Shown piece after piece: positions 1 through 12,300 of a stretch of DNA of 64,000 nt (its first letter is position 1; each line of letters opens with the position of its first letter). Origin of the DNA: Xiphias gladius (Eukaryota; Chordata; Actinopteri; Istiophoriformes; Xiphiidae); contig NC_053414.1 of the NCBI RefSeq assembly GCF_016859285.1, positions 28,506,005-28,570,004 of the forward strand, given 5' to 3'. Position numbers and translations under genes: made by a program. The notes below the pieces were generated by a model that was given only the letters and a program-made list of their open reading frames with translations, was not told the origin of the DNA and did not search any database.

Positions 1-58
1 GAGAGGCAAGTAGATGGAACTGAGAGGTTCAAAGTGGTTACCTGAGTAATTCTGTTGG

Positions 59-250
59 TCAAGCTGGCCTATTCAGGGTGCCAGCCTCCACGTGTTTATC
101 CATGGGGTCAAAGAATATTGTCAGTAAATTCTCGTTCACACCTAAGTCAATGAGGGGCTGTGTGGGACTGGTCAGGTAGGATGTGCTGGCCTGGTAGGAT
201 GGGGCAAATGGAGCTTCAGGGTTGTGTTCTGGCTCACCAGCACCTCTCAT
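59..250 (-). other. Unrecognised exon-like open frame
   Basis: A 63-codon minus-strand frame whose composition looks protein-like. It is rich in Pro, Ser and Thr, contains YLTSPTQPLIDLG (LIDL resembles a clathrin-box motif) and then FFDPMDKHVEAG before a TGA. A CTCAG|GTAACC donor-like site lies just past the stop on the minus strand. The upstream side lacks a good polypyrimidine tract and I do not recognise the family. It could be a last exon of a minus-strand gene, a relic, or chance. Confidence 0.2.
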
Positions 251-1234
251 TAATTAGTAAGCCCTGACTTTTACCATGCTTTTACTACTATTCCTCCAAG
301 GATAATTTGGAATGCCATTGCATCAGCTCGAGAGTATTATTGTGAGCAGTTGTAATTTTTGCCCCTGCTTTGAAAGTTTTAGATTTCAATATTGCTACCT
401 TACACGATAAGTTGAATGAACACTGTCCGGTGGGTGACCAGCAGAGGAACCGGCATGCATGAATTTAATTAGGGAAACCAGGCTGAAGCCTTGCTGCTTT
501 GCAGCATGGTGTCCATGGAGCTTTCATTGGCCTCTGAATGTTTGGACACAGCCATGGTGAGAGATTACTTAGTAAAAATATAATTTGGAGTAGGGATCGA
601 GGAAGGATTTACATTTTACATTTTCTCAAAAGTGGAGTGGGTGGTCTTTGGGGGGGAAACTGGGTTTGGAGCTCCACCCCTGCAAAAGGCCAAGGAGCAG
701 GCTTAGGCGACAAACTCAAGGTCTCCAGTATAATCATGCACTAGTGGACAGTTGCTGCTTGAGGCTATGGCCAGAAACCCAACGGATCATGAATAAGATT
801 GGCCGGTGTCCATGTCTCACCAGTACACGAAGCAACATGCCCCCACCAGTGCAGCCACTGCCCAATAAGTACTGGGAAACGTGCTTGATAGAATGAGAAT
901 TTTTAAACAAAACTAGGTTTTTGGCTGCACCTGTGACAAGCACAGTCTTTAAGGCCTAAGAAAACCAGATCTAACTCTTTTCAAAATTGGGAAGCTCGGG
1001 CAGCAGCTGCTGCTTTCTATCAGATTTAATGGTGTTTAATTTGCACAACTTCCTTTTTGTGGTGCAAATGAAGTGTCAGCGGAAAGTATGGTTTGTGACA
1101 GGCTCACATATACATATACACATGCAGGATTGTCTTGTGAGCCTCCTGTTTTTGTAAATGAGATTACTCATGGAATAGCATTCCTAAACTAAATGCCCCA
1201 TTGGATTGCCCCATTGCCTAGTGTGCTCTATAGG
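251..1234. other. Intergenic, nothing recognised
   Basis: No open frame here resembles a known family, and I see no splice-consistent exon or RNA gene. Confidence 0.5.
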
Positions 1235-1438
1235 ACTGTGCTCACAGTCCAAAGATGTGCTAGTGAGCTGAACTTGGCATTTTTTATTTGTAGATGGGAA
1301 CCTGATTTACTAAGCGTTTAGCTCTGTGATAGACTGGTGATCTGTTCAAAGTGTGTACAACCCCTCTCATCCATTGCATGCTGGGATAGGCTCCAGTCTC
1401 CATTGACCATGAAGGTGATAAACAAATTGAGAAAATGT
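1235..1438 (-). repeat. Degenerate teleost interspersed repeat
   Basis: The + strand reads GATAGACTGGTGATCTGTTC, then GCATGCTGGGATAGGCTCC and a degraded GACCCTGAAGGATAAGCGG-like tail. Toward 1243 it contains TCACAGTCCAAAGATGTGC. This is the layout of a very abundant fish repeat that I recognise by its text (a SINE/LINE-tail type sequence, exact family name uncertain). A second copy in the opposite orientation is at 30058-30240. The copy directly abuts the perforin-like relic at 1439, as if inserted into it. Confidence 0.7.
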
Positions 1439-1790
1439 TCTTCTCCACCTCTTGTTTCAGTCTAGCACCAGCAGGGTGACCACTTGGTAGTATGGTGTGC
1501 AGGGGCTTTATATTGTGTCGGACCACATCAGGTGTGTTTTTCAGCGAGTTAAACCACTTATTATAGACAGAAGGATTTGACTGCCCTTTAAACAAGGTAT
1601 CAACTCCGTCAATTTTTCCACCAACGACCTCTGTGTAATGCTCATTAAATGCACCAGTGGCTGCATTTACAAAGCTAGCCGAGGCCTCAACTGAAAAATA
1701 GTAACTGCCTTCATTTCACCTCCCAGAAACACAGGATGTAATGTGTACCATAGGTGTCGACCAGATTGCGATATAATGATCTAACCCTCC
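1439..1790 (-). pseudogene. Perforin-like MACPF gene relic
   Basis: Read on the minus strand, this stretch has pieces of the membrane-attack-complex/perforin domain. DTYGTHYI contains the MACPF signature Y-G-T-H and lies near 1735-1760. Further along are FNEHYTEVVGGKIDGVDTLF, NPSVYNKWFNSL and DVVRHNIKPLHTILPSGHP, typical of fish perforin-1-like proteins. It is broken: the YGTHY frame meets a TGA at 1711-1713, GGEMKAV continues in a second frame, and FSVEASASF onward is in a third, with sequence missing between. At 1438 the frame runs into an interspersed repeat. Intact family members are secreted pore-forming proteins of cytotoxic lymphocytes. I infer a non-functional fragment. No start, signal peptide or C2 domain is visible. 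Confidence 0.7.
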
Positions 1791-3975
1791 AGCATCATAT
1801 AAGAGTAGAGAGCTGTTCACTGTACCATGACTAGAACATAATTCATGTTGCCAATGTCAAAATTCTCAGCCTCAAAGTAACTATCTTGTCATCCTTCCCC
1901 CCTCATTCAGGTCCTTTCATACCTCTCCAATGTCTCCTCCATTCTCTAAGTACTGTCAGGGGCTACAATAGGTCTGAGTAACAAAATGCAGAAGAGACAC
2001 ACACCTTACACTGAGCCTCCTTCTTCCTGGTTTCTTAATTGTCTTGTAAACTAAGAAATTTATTAACCAACTCGAGGACCTTCCAGCAGACTCTTCACCT
2101 TGACTACACACAGGTGCTCTCCATTCAAATTATCTGGTCACTTCTTAAAACAAGTGGCTGTACCACTACAAAATCCTCTTCATAGCAGACATTTTGATTT
2201 TGGCTGACTTTTATTAAGTGTCCCACTAAGCCATGACATTGATCCAGCACACACAACACCAGGATCCATTTGGCTCACCTAAATGGAATGAAGTTGCTTT
2301 TAATAGTATGATATGACATGCCAAAATGTCTGCAGTAAAAAATGTCTAATTATATGTGTCATTACTAGTGTTGTTTTATACTTGTAGGCACTATAAATAC
2401 CTGGTAACCTGATGAGGACTTAAAGCATTTAAACAAGCAGTATAAAATAGTGATTAGTGATGGTAAAGAACAGTGAGTCGTCTCCAGAGATGAGCAAACT
2501 TCCTGTGTCACACAGTAGAACTGTGCTCTCTGTAAGTGCTGCAAGTTTGCAGATGCAAAAAAATCTTCAAAACAACCTCTAAATGCATACGTTGAATGAT
2601 GTGTGCAATAACACACTATTATTACGAAATCCTTCAAGATATCGTCAGAAGAAGATTTTTTTCTGTAAACTTGTTTCCGTGTTGGATTAATCATAGCTGC
2701 AACATTTCAGCAGAATAAGGAGGCCGAGTGCACAATTTTACTCGATCATACCAACCCTGCCACACCTCATTTGGCACAAATTTCACATGTTTTGCCTTTG
2801 TTCCATTTTGTTCATCTGATGTATTTGTGCTTCATTTTTCAGGAGATTTTATTTCAATTAACAGAATTAAAGGAATCCTCATTTTATTATATGAATGTAC
2901 AGTGCTCTATCATAGCAACCCTGCTACATGAATACCACACATTTGGTCTCTGTTTGGGTTTGCTCATCTGATGTGTTTCAGACTTTGTCTCATGATGTAG
3001 AACTGCACTTTTACTGGAATGAGAAAGCATAATTTTGCAGCAGATTTTTTTCTATGTTTATTGATTTATGTATTAAGCACCACTCTGAAATTATTAATAA
3101 AATAATTATTATTGTAATGAAGACTAAAAGCTTTATTTGTGTAGCATGGTCTAAATGGCATTATAAATAATTCTATTTCAGGCATTTTCATAGACAAACG
3201 TTTGAATGAATTATAGTTTTCCAATAGGGCTCCCTTAATCAACACACAGCAGTGATAGGTTTTTAAATTATACAAGGGCCTACTTAGAAAATAAATGACT
3301 GCAAAAATCCATGTGTCAAAGTTTAACCTATCACTTTTGTCCCAAAAGGCCATACTACACATGCTTCCTTTTTATTTCTGCCACGGGTTCCATTATTGCA
3401 ATTGCATTTGTTGGTTTTTATTTTATTTTCATCTTTTAAGTTGCTCCTTCTTTTGATCTTAGTTATTTATATCTTATTGCACCATATATCTGTTGGTTAC
3501 GTGTTTTTTTTCTTCAAAGCATTTTGTAACTTCTTTTTGAAAATTGCTATATAAATCAAGTTATTATTATTATTATTATTAGTAGTAGTAGTAGTAGTAG
3601 TATATAGTATATTATTATTATTAAATTATTTACTTTTTTTTTATCTAAATGAAAAGTTACACAATATGATTCAGAGAATAACTAGGTTATCAAAGTACAG
3701 TAAGTCTAATTGTTAAATAAAAAACCCTAAGAATTTCTGCACAACTATAGCTCTTTTAACACAGTTTTAGTTGTTTATTTAGGTGGGTTGTACTTCCTTG
3801 TTCCTACTAAGTTTGAATGCCCATATTTTAAGTCACTTATGCTTAATTACATAAGCAGGACTACTGCAAGTTAAAATACCTTACCTTACCATACCTATCT
3901 GCTTCATGCCTCATGGTGCATAAGGCCTTCACAGAGCATGAAAATTTTCACTGCTTCTGGTTTCTGTGATAATGC
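1791..3975. other. AT-rich intergenic DNA
   Basis: No gene is supported. Short open frames on both strands have no family resemblance. The 1791-1920 part may hold more of the perforin relic on the minus strand, but the similarity is too weak to assign. Confidence 0.5.
3561..3623. repeat. Trinucleotide microsatellite (TTA)n(GTA)n
   Basis: About seven TTA units pass into about seven GTA/AGT units, followed by a short interrupted ATT run. Confidence 0.95.
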
Positions 3976-3979
3976 AATT

Positions 3980-4190
3980 TTACAGGAGAGGGTTATCAGC
4001 CTTCAGCCTAACTCCAACCTGGAGGACCAAGGTATCACACTTCGTCTGGTCCCTACCCTTCAGCCGTTTTGGCACAGGTGTCCCTACCAGGAGTACAATG
4101 CTCCAGCTGATACAGCTTCAGGGGTCATAAAGACGCGCAAACTTCCCAACCACAATTTGGTGGTGATCCCTTCGAGACGGTTTAAAATAC
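3980..4190 (+). mobile_element. Probable retroelement fragment
   Basis: Text such as CTTCGTCTGGTCCCTACCCT, TTTGGCACAGGTGTCCCTAC and GACGCGCAAACTTCCCAACC resembles the 3' region of a widespread fish retrotransposon that I know by sequence but cannot name with certainty. There is no second copy in the window to confirm it, and no intact reverse transcriptase or terminal repeat is present. Confidence 0.4.
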
Positions 4191-4249
4191 CAGTTAAAAT
4201 AGCTTGGTGTAAATGTCATCCTAAGTACTATACTGCTATCAGTTATTAA

Positions 4250-6300
4250 TTTAAAAAAGACACGACCAGGTTATTTAAGGCCTAGTGTTAGTGATCATCA
4301 CAACAACATTCAGTGTTAAAAAAATCTAATTTTATTCCGGTAAACAAATTTTATGATTTCCTCATTTAAACAGTCTTCACAATCACAGCATTACTGCGAT
4401 GGATAAATATTTTCAGCCAGAACCAGAACCAGAGGGTTGTCGGTACGTGGGTGGATGTATTCTGCAAATAAAGAGGCACTTGTAGTTTGGACAGATGGGG
4501 TTTCCTTCTATTGCATTTTTGTTCATACCATGAAGATTTTATAAGTTCACCCTCTGCTGCTGCACATCCAATAATGCAGGCAGCCTACTCCAATATGTTG
4601 GTACCTCTGAAAAGGTGCTGTTTATATTTTTTACCACAGAGGGGCGCTACTTTCATCCAGAAATGTTAGCCATTCATAACAATAATAACTACTTTCATTC
4701 CAGCAAATCTTTAAGCTTTTCTGTCAGAAACCTCCTGTGTAACCATTATTAAATTTTTATCAATATTTAATGTTGGTGAATCATTTTTAAAAAATAATTG
4801 AGCAACTTAGTGACAGGGTTGCTGTCTGTAAATTTGGTCATTACAGGTTAAAATTTAAAAAGTCACAAAAATCAGATACATGCTATCGTGCCACCATCAG
4901 GAAATACTGTCCCAACAACGTAGTTTTAATTTTGGTGGATTTTCATTTTTGGTAGTAAATTACATTTTTGTCTTAAGGTATAAAGGAAATGGATCTCATT
5001 TTATTTCAGTATGAGATGACTAAAAGAATCAGTTAATAAACACAACTGAAGCTAACCATGGTGAACTGATCAGATTACACTTCAACTTTTATTAAGTCTG
5101 ATACACACATCACAGTCAGGAGTCTGTAATGGCAGGCTACCACTGTTATCAGCTACCTTAGTGGAGTGTGTCTTCTCCCTTCTGTCAAAAAGGTTTTTTG
5201 AACATGAGCTGTGTGACACGAGGGAATTTGTGTATGCACTGTCTATTTATAACACAGTGAGCAGGTGTGCCGATCCACAGAGGCAAAGTGATTGGCTGGG
5301 ATCCACTGAGGACGCTTTGTGCTCGTGTAAATACATACACACACAGGGAACGTACTCGCATCTTCCCTGTGAAAACCTGCATGCACGCAAACATACACAC
5401 ATGCATTGATCTATATACATCAAACCTTATGAGAGTGTAGGCACGTGCATGTATGTGTGCACACAAGAAGACAAATGTATCCACATGCATGTGCACAAAC
5501 ACATTTACAATCAGACAAACGATTTACAGCTTGCTGCAGGCACTCACACGGATAACCACTCACTTCCACTCATTTCCATTCAAGCAACTCAAATATATTT
5601 TCAAGTGTTATCAAACGAAAAAGGAGACAAGTCTTCTGCCCTGAGGGTAGAGCAGATCCACACCCACAAAGCAACAGTTCACTCAGATGATCTATAGCAC
5701 TCAACAAATCAATCAATCTTATCCTAACACAAATGCACCACATATGGCTTCAAACAAAATGTAAACAACTACTGAGAGAACTACCTGTGACCATATTTTA
5801 CACCCTCAACAGTGAGGTCAAGAAGAGGAAGGCATGTGGTGGCAAAAGTAATGCCTGTAGAGCTGGAAGAACCTGTGCCCTCTGTAGTTTACTGCCTCAG
5901 AAAAAAGGAACAACATTTCATGAGAATTGAGAGTGGAAGGAAGATAGCTTTGTTTGCATTTGCTCTTTATTGTGGTCATTTGCACCTACCTTTAGTGAGA
6001 CTGAAAGCACTGCTGCATCCTCCAAAAGGAAGTAGGCGAGGCCTATTTTGACAGTGGCAGTGCTACAAAATATATATATTTATATATATAAGAGTTACGA
6101 TTAAGCACTGGTGAACAGACTAGAGAGAAGGCATGTCTTTTCAAAGATTTTTCTGAGGTGGATGTTTCCATGGACTCTGCTGGACTATTCTTCAGAACTC
6201 AACATATATTGGGATTGATACTAGTTGACGGACAAGCTTTTAACGTACCAGATTTTATAAAGAAATAAATCTAGAGGAACTGACACTGGTTTTATTTGTC
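4250..6300. other. Intergenic, upstream of the MYADM-like gene
   Basis: No gene recognised. A CA-rich, purine/pyrimidine-alternating patch (ACACACAGGG, CATACACACATGC and similar) spans about 5330-5510, and a short TATATA run lies at 6069-6090. The non-coding 5' end of the MYADM-like transcript probably lies in the last few hundred bases, but I cannot place its start. Confidence 0.4.
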
Positions 6301-6352
6301 AAACCTGAGGATATCTTGCCTCTTGGATACTTGATCACTCAGATTCAGCTCT

Positions 6353-7249
6353 ATGACAATGCCTGTGATTGTACTGGAGGCCAGAGACTTCACCAGTCCC
6401 CTTTTTTTGGTGCGGACATTGGAAGTTGTATCCAGTTGTACCACCTTCAGTCTTGTGGCTTCGCTGGAACCTTCGGAGTTAAACAAAAATCAATTTCACC
6501 ACCAACACCTCAACTCATTCAGGATCTTCTGCATGTTCACCTGGTGCTTCTTCTTCACCCTTACTCTCCTCATCCACACTCTCAGCGTCATCCAGTTTCA
6601 CAGCCTCATCCCAATATCCTGGAAGAACCTGACTATGACAGTGGCAGTGTTAGGCGCACTGATGTGCCTCAGCGCCTCTGTAGTTTTCCCTTGGATTATC
6701 ATGGATCACCAAGGGGTGTCGCCACGCCCTGTGGCAGCTGCAGTGGGCTCCTGTCTGACCTTCCTGGCCTATACCTCAGAGTCCTACATTCTTCGCGCCC
6801 AAGCCCATGAACAAAGAGGCTACATGGGCAGCATGCCTGGTCTCCTCAAGATACTCCAACTGTGGGGAGGCTGTCAGATGATACCCCTGGTTGTGGAGGT
6901 GGTCTGTGGACTGCCTGATGGAGTACACCATTGGCAGCTATGGGTTTCCTCTATGTCATATGGCGTCTGTATCCTTATGTGTCTAGTCACGATGGTGGTA
7001 ATATTAGGTGACTTTGCTGGGCGATGTCTCCTGCCTTTTGACAGGTTCTTGGCTGGCTTCAGTCTGATCGGGGTGTTGTTCTACATGGTGGCCACAGTGA
7101 TATGTCTTACCAAGATTCTGCAAAGTGTCCCCAACAAAAAAGCAGAGCTGGTTATCATGGAAACAGTTGTCGCCAGTATTACACTGTTAGCTTACACAGT
7201 GGACTTTGCTTTCTCCATTAAACTGTTGTGTGACAGGAGTTATACATGA
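6353..7249 (+). CDS. MYADM-like protein with two MARVEL domains
   Basis: An intact single-exon frame of 298 codons for a multi-pass membrane protein of the myeloid-associated differentiation marker (MYADM/MYADML2) family. What is seen: an N-terminal FTSPLFLVRTLEVVSSCTTF segment, the usual start of the first MARVEL repeat, and about eight hydrophobic segments (near residues 20-37, 58-80, 93-115, 125-146, 165-188, 199-221, 230-252 and 268-290), which fit two four-helix MARVEL domains. Family length is about 300 residues, so it looks complete. ATG 6353 gives the expected short N-terminus before the first repeat. MYADM proteins organise cholesterol-rich plasma-membrane domains; the role of this copy is inferred only. 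Intronless coding regions are normal for the family. MYADML2 versus another fish paralogue cannot be decided here, so no symbol is given. Confidence 0.9.
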   Translation: MTMPVIVLEARDFTSPLFLVRTLEVVSSCTTFSLVASLEPSELNKNQFHHQHLNSFRIFCMFTWCFFFTLTLLIHTLSVIQFHSLIPISWKNLTMTVAVLGALMCLSASVVFPWIIMDHQGVSPRPVAAAVGSCLTFLAYTSESYILRAQAHEQRGYMGSMPGLLKILQLWGGCQMIPLVVEVVCGLPDGVHHWQLWVSSMSYGVCILMCLVTMVVILGDFAGRCLLPFDRFLAGFSLIGVLFYMVATVICLTKILQSVPNKKAELVIMETVVASITLLAYTVDFAFSIKLLCDRSYT

Positions 7250-7445
7250 AATAACACATCACATTAATGGCAATGCATGTGAAGTTCATCATGTACACTC
7301 CTGAAAAATTTAGCAGAAAATCGTGTCTTTGGCAAGTATGTATCAAATTGAATGCATGTTTTTGCTGTTAATCGTTGCTGTGTAATCACACTCTCTGTAG
7401 ACCAGTGGATTGTTAGCTTATATGACCTATACAAACTCTTTGCAT

Positions 7446-7791
7446 ATTAAACTTTAAGCCAAAAAAATGTATGCAACTGATCACAATGTTTGCACTGTAT
7501 TGCGGTTTTACGGACATGTGAAAGAGTTGTATGACATTTATAGATCAGTTCACAATAACACATACCGTGCAACTACTAAACCTGGGATATGTGACAGGTG
7601 CATTGACTCATAAGCACACAGCAACTTTTATAGACGTAATAACGTGGTGTGTGGACTGCAGTAGTGGATGAACAGCAGTCATGACTGATAAAGATTAGAT
7701 TACAAACTGTTGACTTTGGGCATATCATTTAGAATATAAAGCCTACAAAAATGAAGAAAATTTACATCAAGAGGTGCAGACAAATAATAAA
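7446..7791 (+). terminator. Candidate poly(A) signals of the MYADM-like gene
   Basis: ATTAAA at 7446-7451 lies about 200 bases past the stop, and AATAAA at 7786-7791 is a second option. Which is used cannot be told from sequence. Confidence 0.45.
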
Positions 7792-8400
7792 AACATTTGT
7801 CTTCTCGCTGGAACATCATGAACATTTCAAGTCTAATGTTTTCCCTCAGGTCATACAATGTTATGCCTAAAAATCGAGCTTACATTAGCCTGTTTGATGA
7901 GAACAGTTGCCATTCACCAACACTAGATGGCAACACTCTCATTAATGCCCCTATTTAAATCACATGGTCGGATTTACAGTGTAGATTATCCTGAACGTTT
8001 TCTTGACGCAGAAATGCATCGGTTTCAACAATGTTTTATGGTTAAGGTTTTTAAGATACATTTTTAAGAAGTTTCTAAGGTTCAGATAAATCACGTCAAG
8101 CTTTAGTGTAAATAGTTCTGTAAGACTACATATTCCACGGACACCCTACGAATCACACTAATAAACCTATATACACGTAATAAGGTCAAACCAGGAAAAA
8201 ATATCCAGTTTGTTTGTTTATTTATTTATTTATTTATTTGCAGGGCAAGCTATTAATTTAACAAGGGCTCCTTGAATTTGAGCTCCTGTACATTTGGAAA
8301 TATAAATTCACTTTTTTGTACGTTTGTTGTTTCCTGCATTGAAAAACAGAAACCGCTGTGCAACATTGTAATCATTTATTTACATTTACATTACTGTTTA
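7792..8400. other. Intergenic, MYADM-like to tex2
   Basis: No gene seen. It contains a (TTTG)n(TTTA)n microsatellite at 8209-8239 and is otherwise AT-rich. Confidence 0.5.
8209..8239. repeat. (TTTG)n(TTTA)n microsatellite
   Basis: Uninterrupted tetranucleotide run ending at TTTGCAGG. Confidence 0.95.
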
Positions 8401-8439
8401 CCTTCTCACATTGGCCTCGTCTGCTCAAGGCCTGTTAAG

Positions 8440-8760
8440 TAGCTCTATAGAAAAATCGATCGCCAACCCTCGACCACAAAGCAAGCCAGTTATCGTGCTG
8501 CTCCGTCTCGATTACTGTGGCCTTGATTAGACGCCAGCGTTTTTTCCTTTAAGGAACTGCGTTTGGTCAGGCGGTTGTCAACAGGCTGAGCGAGAAAAGG
8601 AGTCGTTGAAACAACTTGGTACGTGGAACGGATAACTCAAACGTTACCGTACGTTCCCGTGTCGAGAGAAGCCTGTCGACTCGCTTTGGAAGTTCAGTTT
8701 TGTTCGTTGTATCCAGATAAAAATGAAGTCGCCTTCACACGGTAAGCTATCGTTGACTTG
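8440..8760 (+). promoter_or_regulatory. tex2: CpG-rich tex2 promoter region
   Basis: CpG dinucleotides, rare in the flanking DNA, cluster here (about two dozen, including ATCGATCG, AACGTTACCGTACG and GTCGACTCGC). The patch ends at a strong donor, CACACG|GTAAGC. I infer a TATA-less CpG promoter and the first non-coding tex2 exon. The exact start site is not visible. Confidence 0.65.
8640..8741 (+). other. tex2: tex2 non-coding exon 1 (5' end approximate)
   Basis: The 3' end is set by the donor CACACG|GTAAGC at 8741/8742; the 5' end is a guess. ATG at 8723 opens a nine-codon upstream ORF that continues into exon 2. No other coding frame starts here. Confidence 0.6.
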
Positions 8761-9287
8761 TCTCTTTTTGAAACAGTCTGCGAGTTTGGTGAGATGAACT
8801 CGTCCAGCACAGACTGGTGATTAAATATGTGATTAAATATGTGATTAAATTTGTGGCAAGTGAATTTTTCCTTTCTATAAGTCTTTTTATATACATTAAT
8901 ATTGAGTCATATTTAAGCTAGTAAAGAATAAAAAGTATCTCAGTTAACGTTGTTAGCTTGTTAGCTGCATCACAAGACAGGCTGTTTTTACTAGTCGCTG
9001 TTGCTATTGAAGCTTCACAAGCCTCTTGTTTTGACAATGTTAGCATGCTTATTAGCCGATGTAACTCCTTACAACAACATCCATATGTTAAATACTACTG
9101 GAAAAGGCCTTTTATTGTTTGCCATATGAGTAAGTCACAGTCCACAACGATTGTACACAAAGACTACCAAAGATATCACTTTATCACCAAGAAGCAAATA
9201 CACTCCCTTTGTATTGTTAGTTGGTATGTTTGTGTACGTACATCTGTAATGATTTTGCATTTCTCTTTCTGATGATGTGTTTCTTAG

Positions 9288-9379
9288 AAGCCCCCTGAGC
9301 AACATGGACATGTGAAACTTGACTCTTCAGTAGGCAGATGCAAGTCCCAGGCTGGATTGAATGGCACTGAGGATACAAG
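9288..9379 (+). other. tex2: tex2 non-coding exon 2
   Basis: Bounded by a pyrimidine-rich acceptor (TGTGTTTCTTAG) and the donor ATACAAG|GTAAGC. It holds upstream ATGs at 9304, 9338 and 9361 with short frames. Joining it to 25251 puts the stop of the last one (MALRIQDCNSVGVLQ) across the main start codon. The exon is inferred from splice signals only. Confidence 0.55.
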
Positions 9380-12300
9380 GTAAGCACTTTGCCAGTAAAT
9401 TTGACCTCATTATTGATCCGTTTCCTGAGCTACAAAGGACCTTAGTGATGGCAACGTCCAGATAGACAGTGAGAGAAGGGAGAGGGAAGGAGAAACATAG
9501 CTCGGGAGAAATATGGCTAGAGTAGAAATAGTCAAAAATTAGTGAACAATAATGCTTTCAGGGATCAAAGAAAACCTTTGTATCCTTTTTTTTTTTTTCC
9601 ATACATCAAGTGATATTCCTAATCTGAAGAAACACAGAGCGACGTGGGAAATTATAAAATATTGTGTATTTCTTATCACATGGGACTGACTTACAGTCTA
9701 ACGACTTTTAGAAACGCCACAGGCCACAAGGCCTTGAGCGAGTGGAGAGACTTGTTTTGTATCCAAACATCTTAAAAATGTAGTCGAAGGCTTGCCCCTG
9801 AAGTGTGGGCCCACGTGTGCCCTGGGCCTACATGTGAAGGCCCTGAAGTGTGGATGGTTAAAGTCAATAGCAGCAAGGTGTTTGACAGGTTTCTTTGCAC
9901 ACATTGACCTCAAGGTATGTTTTAAATGTTAAATAACTTGGTATGCAAGGTTGCTATTCATAATGACCTCCTCCCATTTAAGCAGTTTACTTACGACAGT
10001 GGTCTCTCCCTATACTTTTTGGTTTTCACTCTTGACATGTAGCTGTTTTTCTTACATAGAGCAATATCAAATATGTGCCAGGTTGGAGTTCAATATCTCC
10101 TAAAGAACTTTCAACATGGCACATTCTTGTTACAAGGGACAAGGCTATAGCTGCTGCCCCCAGTAATACTTCATTTGAGCTGATTGTTTTGGGCCCACAA
10201 ACAGGCTTTGGTATCTTGGGGCCTAAATCATGTAATGATGATTTATTGAGCACAAAATCTGCTGAGGGGATATGCAGCCCCATACCTCCAGGCCATGGCC
10301 CAGTCCTACACACCAGACCATGGTCTCTGGTGCTGTTGGGTTTCTGAAATTTCTTTTGTCTCTCTCCTCATTCTTGTAAAATGTATCACATGATCATTTA
10401 CAGGTCTTGGGTATGATGCCACAGTATTATGGTCCTGACTCTCACTCTCCTACAGTACTCACGTTGTAATCTTCCCTAATTGCCTTGCTTAGTCCTATGG
10501 TAGTCTCTAAATTTTTTTTTAGTTTGAAAAACTACTTGGGCTACTTACTTTTTTGATGACAGTGGAAAAACTGTTAGGACCAAGGAGCTGTAATTATGAA
10601 GGACACAGGACTTAGATTGTACAGCGTTTAATTTTTTTTTTGTTTTTCCGAGAATGGTATTTAGGTCTGTAATGAATTGTAAATATTAAGGCAGACATAA
10701 AAGTCCAACAACACTGTTAATTGGCTTGTACACTCACCATGTAGGGTGTGATGTAATGTATAATGTAATATTACTTTTCAGCAATTTTCTCTACTAATTA
10801 ATGAATCCTTGCTAGATATAATTAAACACTAACAAAATTAGATTTAGTAGATTTGGTTTTGCAAATGTGAAAAGTTTGGTCTCTTGTAGTACATAAAAGT
10901 AGAACACTTCATCGCTTTGAACATCAGTTTGATTATTTTATGTTATTTATTTATTTTACATTTTTGCCATATTTGCCCTGCATACATCCAAACTACTAAT
11001 CTTGAATGTGTTTCTGTGGTTCTCAAAAACATGGAAGTGGCTTTCAAAGAGGCGATGCTAAATCCACAAAAATAATATATTTGAATGAGTTTATTTTATT
11101 GCATGACAGATTTATTACGATAGATTCATTGCACATGCTCTAAACTATTCTTCCATATTTACAATTGTTTGATAGTTTTTTGTTGTTTTTTTTGTTTTTT
11201 AATACTTAACCATTTTGGACTTGTTTTTTCTTTTTCTGAAGACATTACAATATCTTGGTCAGACCCTGGTTAGTATGACTCAAAAAAAGGGTTGGATTTG
11301 GTGGATGCATAGTGCTGTATGAGCCGAAGTATTCAGAGGAAGAAATACAACAATAATGAGCTGAGAGAAAATGACGAAACATGTCCAAATTATGCCACTC
11401 AGGTGTAATGGTACAGCTCTTTTATGTGTGTAGAAAAATAAAATAATATAATAAACAGATAAGATTTGTTTTATAGGGTCATTTTATTGTTATTTGGTTA
11501 TAATAAAGGATGAAGTTCAGGTTTACCTGACATCTGTCACAGATAAGACACAGAACGAGTACACGGTGTGTGCTTAGCTGCCATGTTAGAAAGGGGGAGT
11601 GAGAAAGGGAGGTGTCATTTTGTAAGAGAAAGGAAACGCAAAAACCAGGAACACCTGTGTGAGACAGGAGGAGGTTTAGGTTTTGAGCAGCAGGTGTGGT
11701 GAAGGGAGATGTCACACTGCAGCAACACAGCCGGCTTCATATCGTAATGATTTGGAGAGGATCAGGCCTTCATTTCCTGTCTGTGAAAGTATGTTAAAAA
11801 TAAATGTCTGCTTAGCCCTGAGCTGGATGTTAACTGTTAAGAATCTGGATGATTTTCACCTTTTGCATTGCTTGAAATGCCTAATCTTTCACATGAATGA
11901 TCACAGACTAACTAGTTTGAGTTGAAGATGTAGTGTTTGTCATTGCTTTGAAAGCCAAACATTTTGTTCTGTGCTTTTTGCAATGCAGTAAAACTGCTTT
12001 TTCATTTGACCTGTGTTATTTTCTTCAAATGGAGCGTGTCGTATTCATCTTTCACCAGGAGACAAGGAAGTTGTGCTTACTATCATTCTCTGCGTAGGAA
12101 TTGGCCGACACCCCTGTTGACTGTACATCTGTTCATAGCTTTGACTCATTTTGTGGCTTTCCAAGTTCTCAACAGGTCTAACCTATTTTTATACAACCGA
12201 AATTTTCTTGGTTTGGTCAAAGCTGAGGGATAGCTTAGACCAGCTGAGATGAGATGAAGCAAAAATGTTACAAAAAATAAAAATAAATTAATTAATAGTA

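Noticed and set aside
6316..6810. 164-codon + strand frame overlapping the MYADM-like gene
   Set aside because: It lies in a different frame over clear MARVEL coding sequence and has Pro/Ser/His-rich, family-less translation; a shadow frame.
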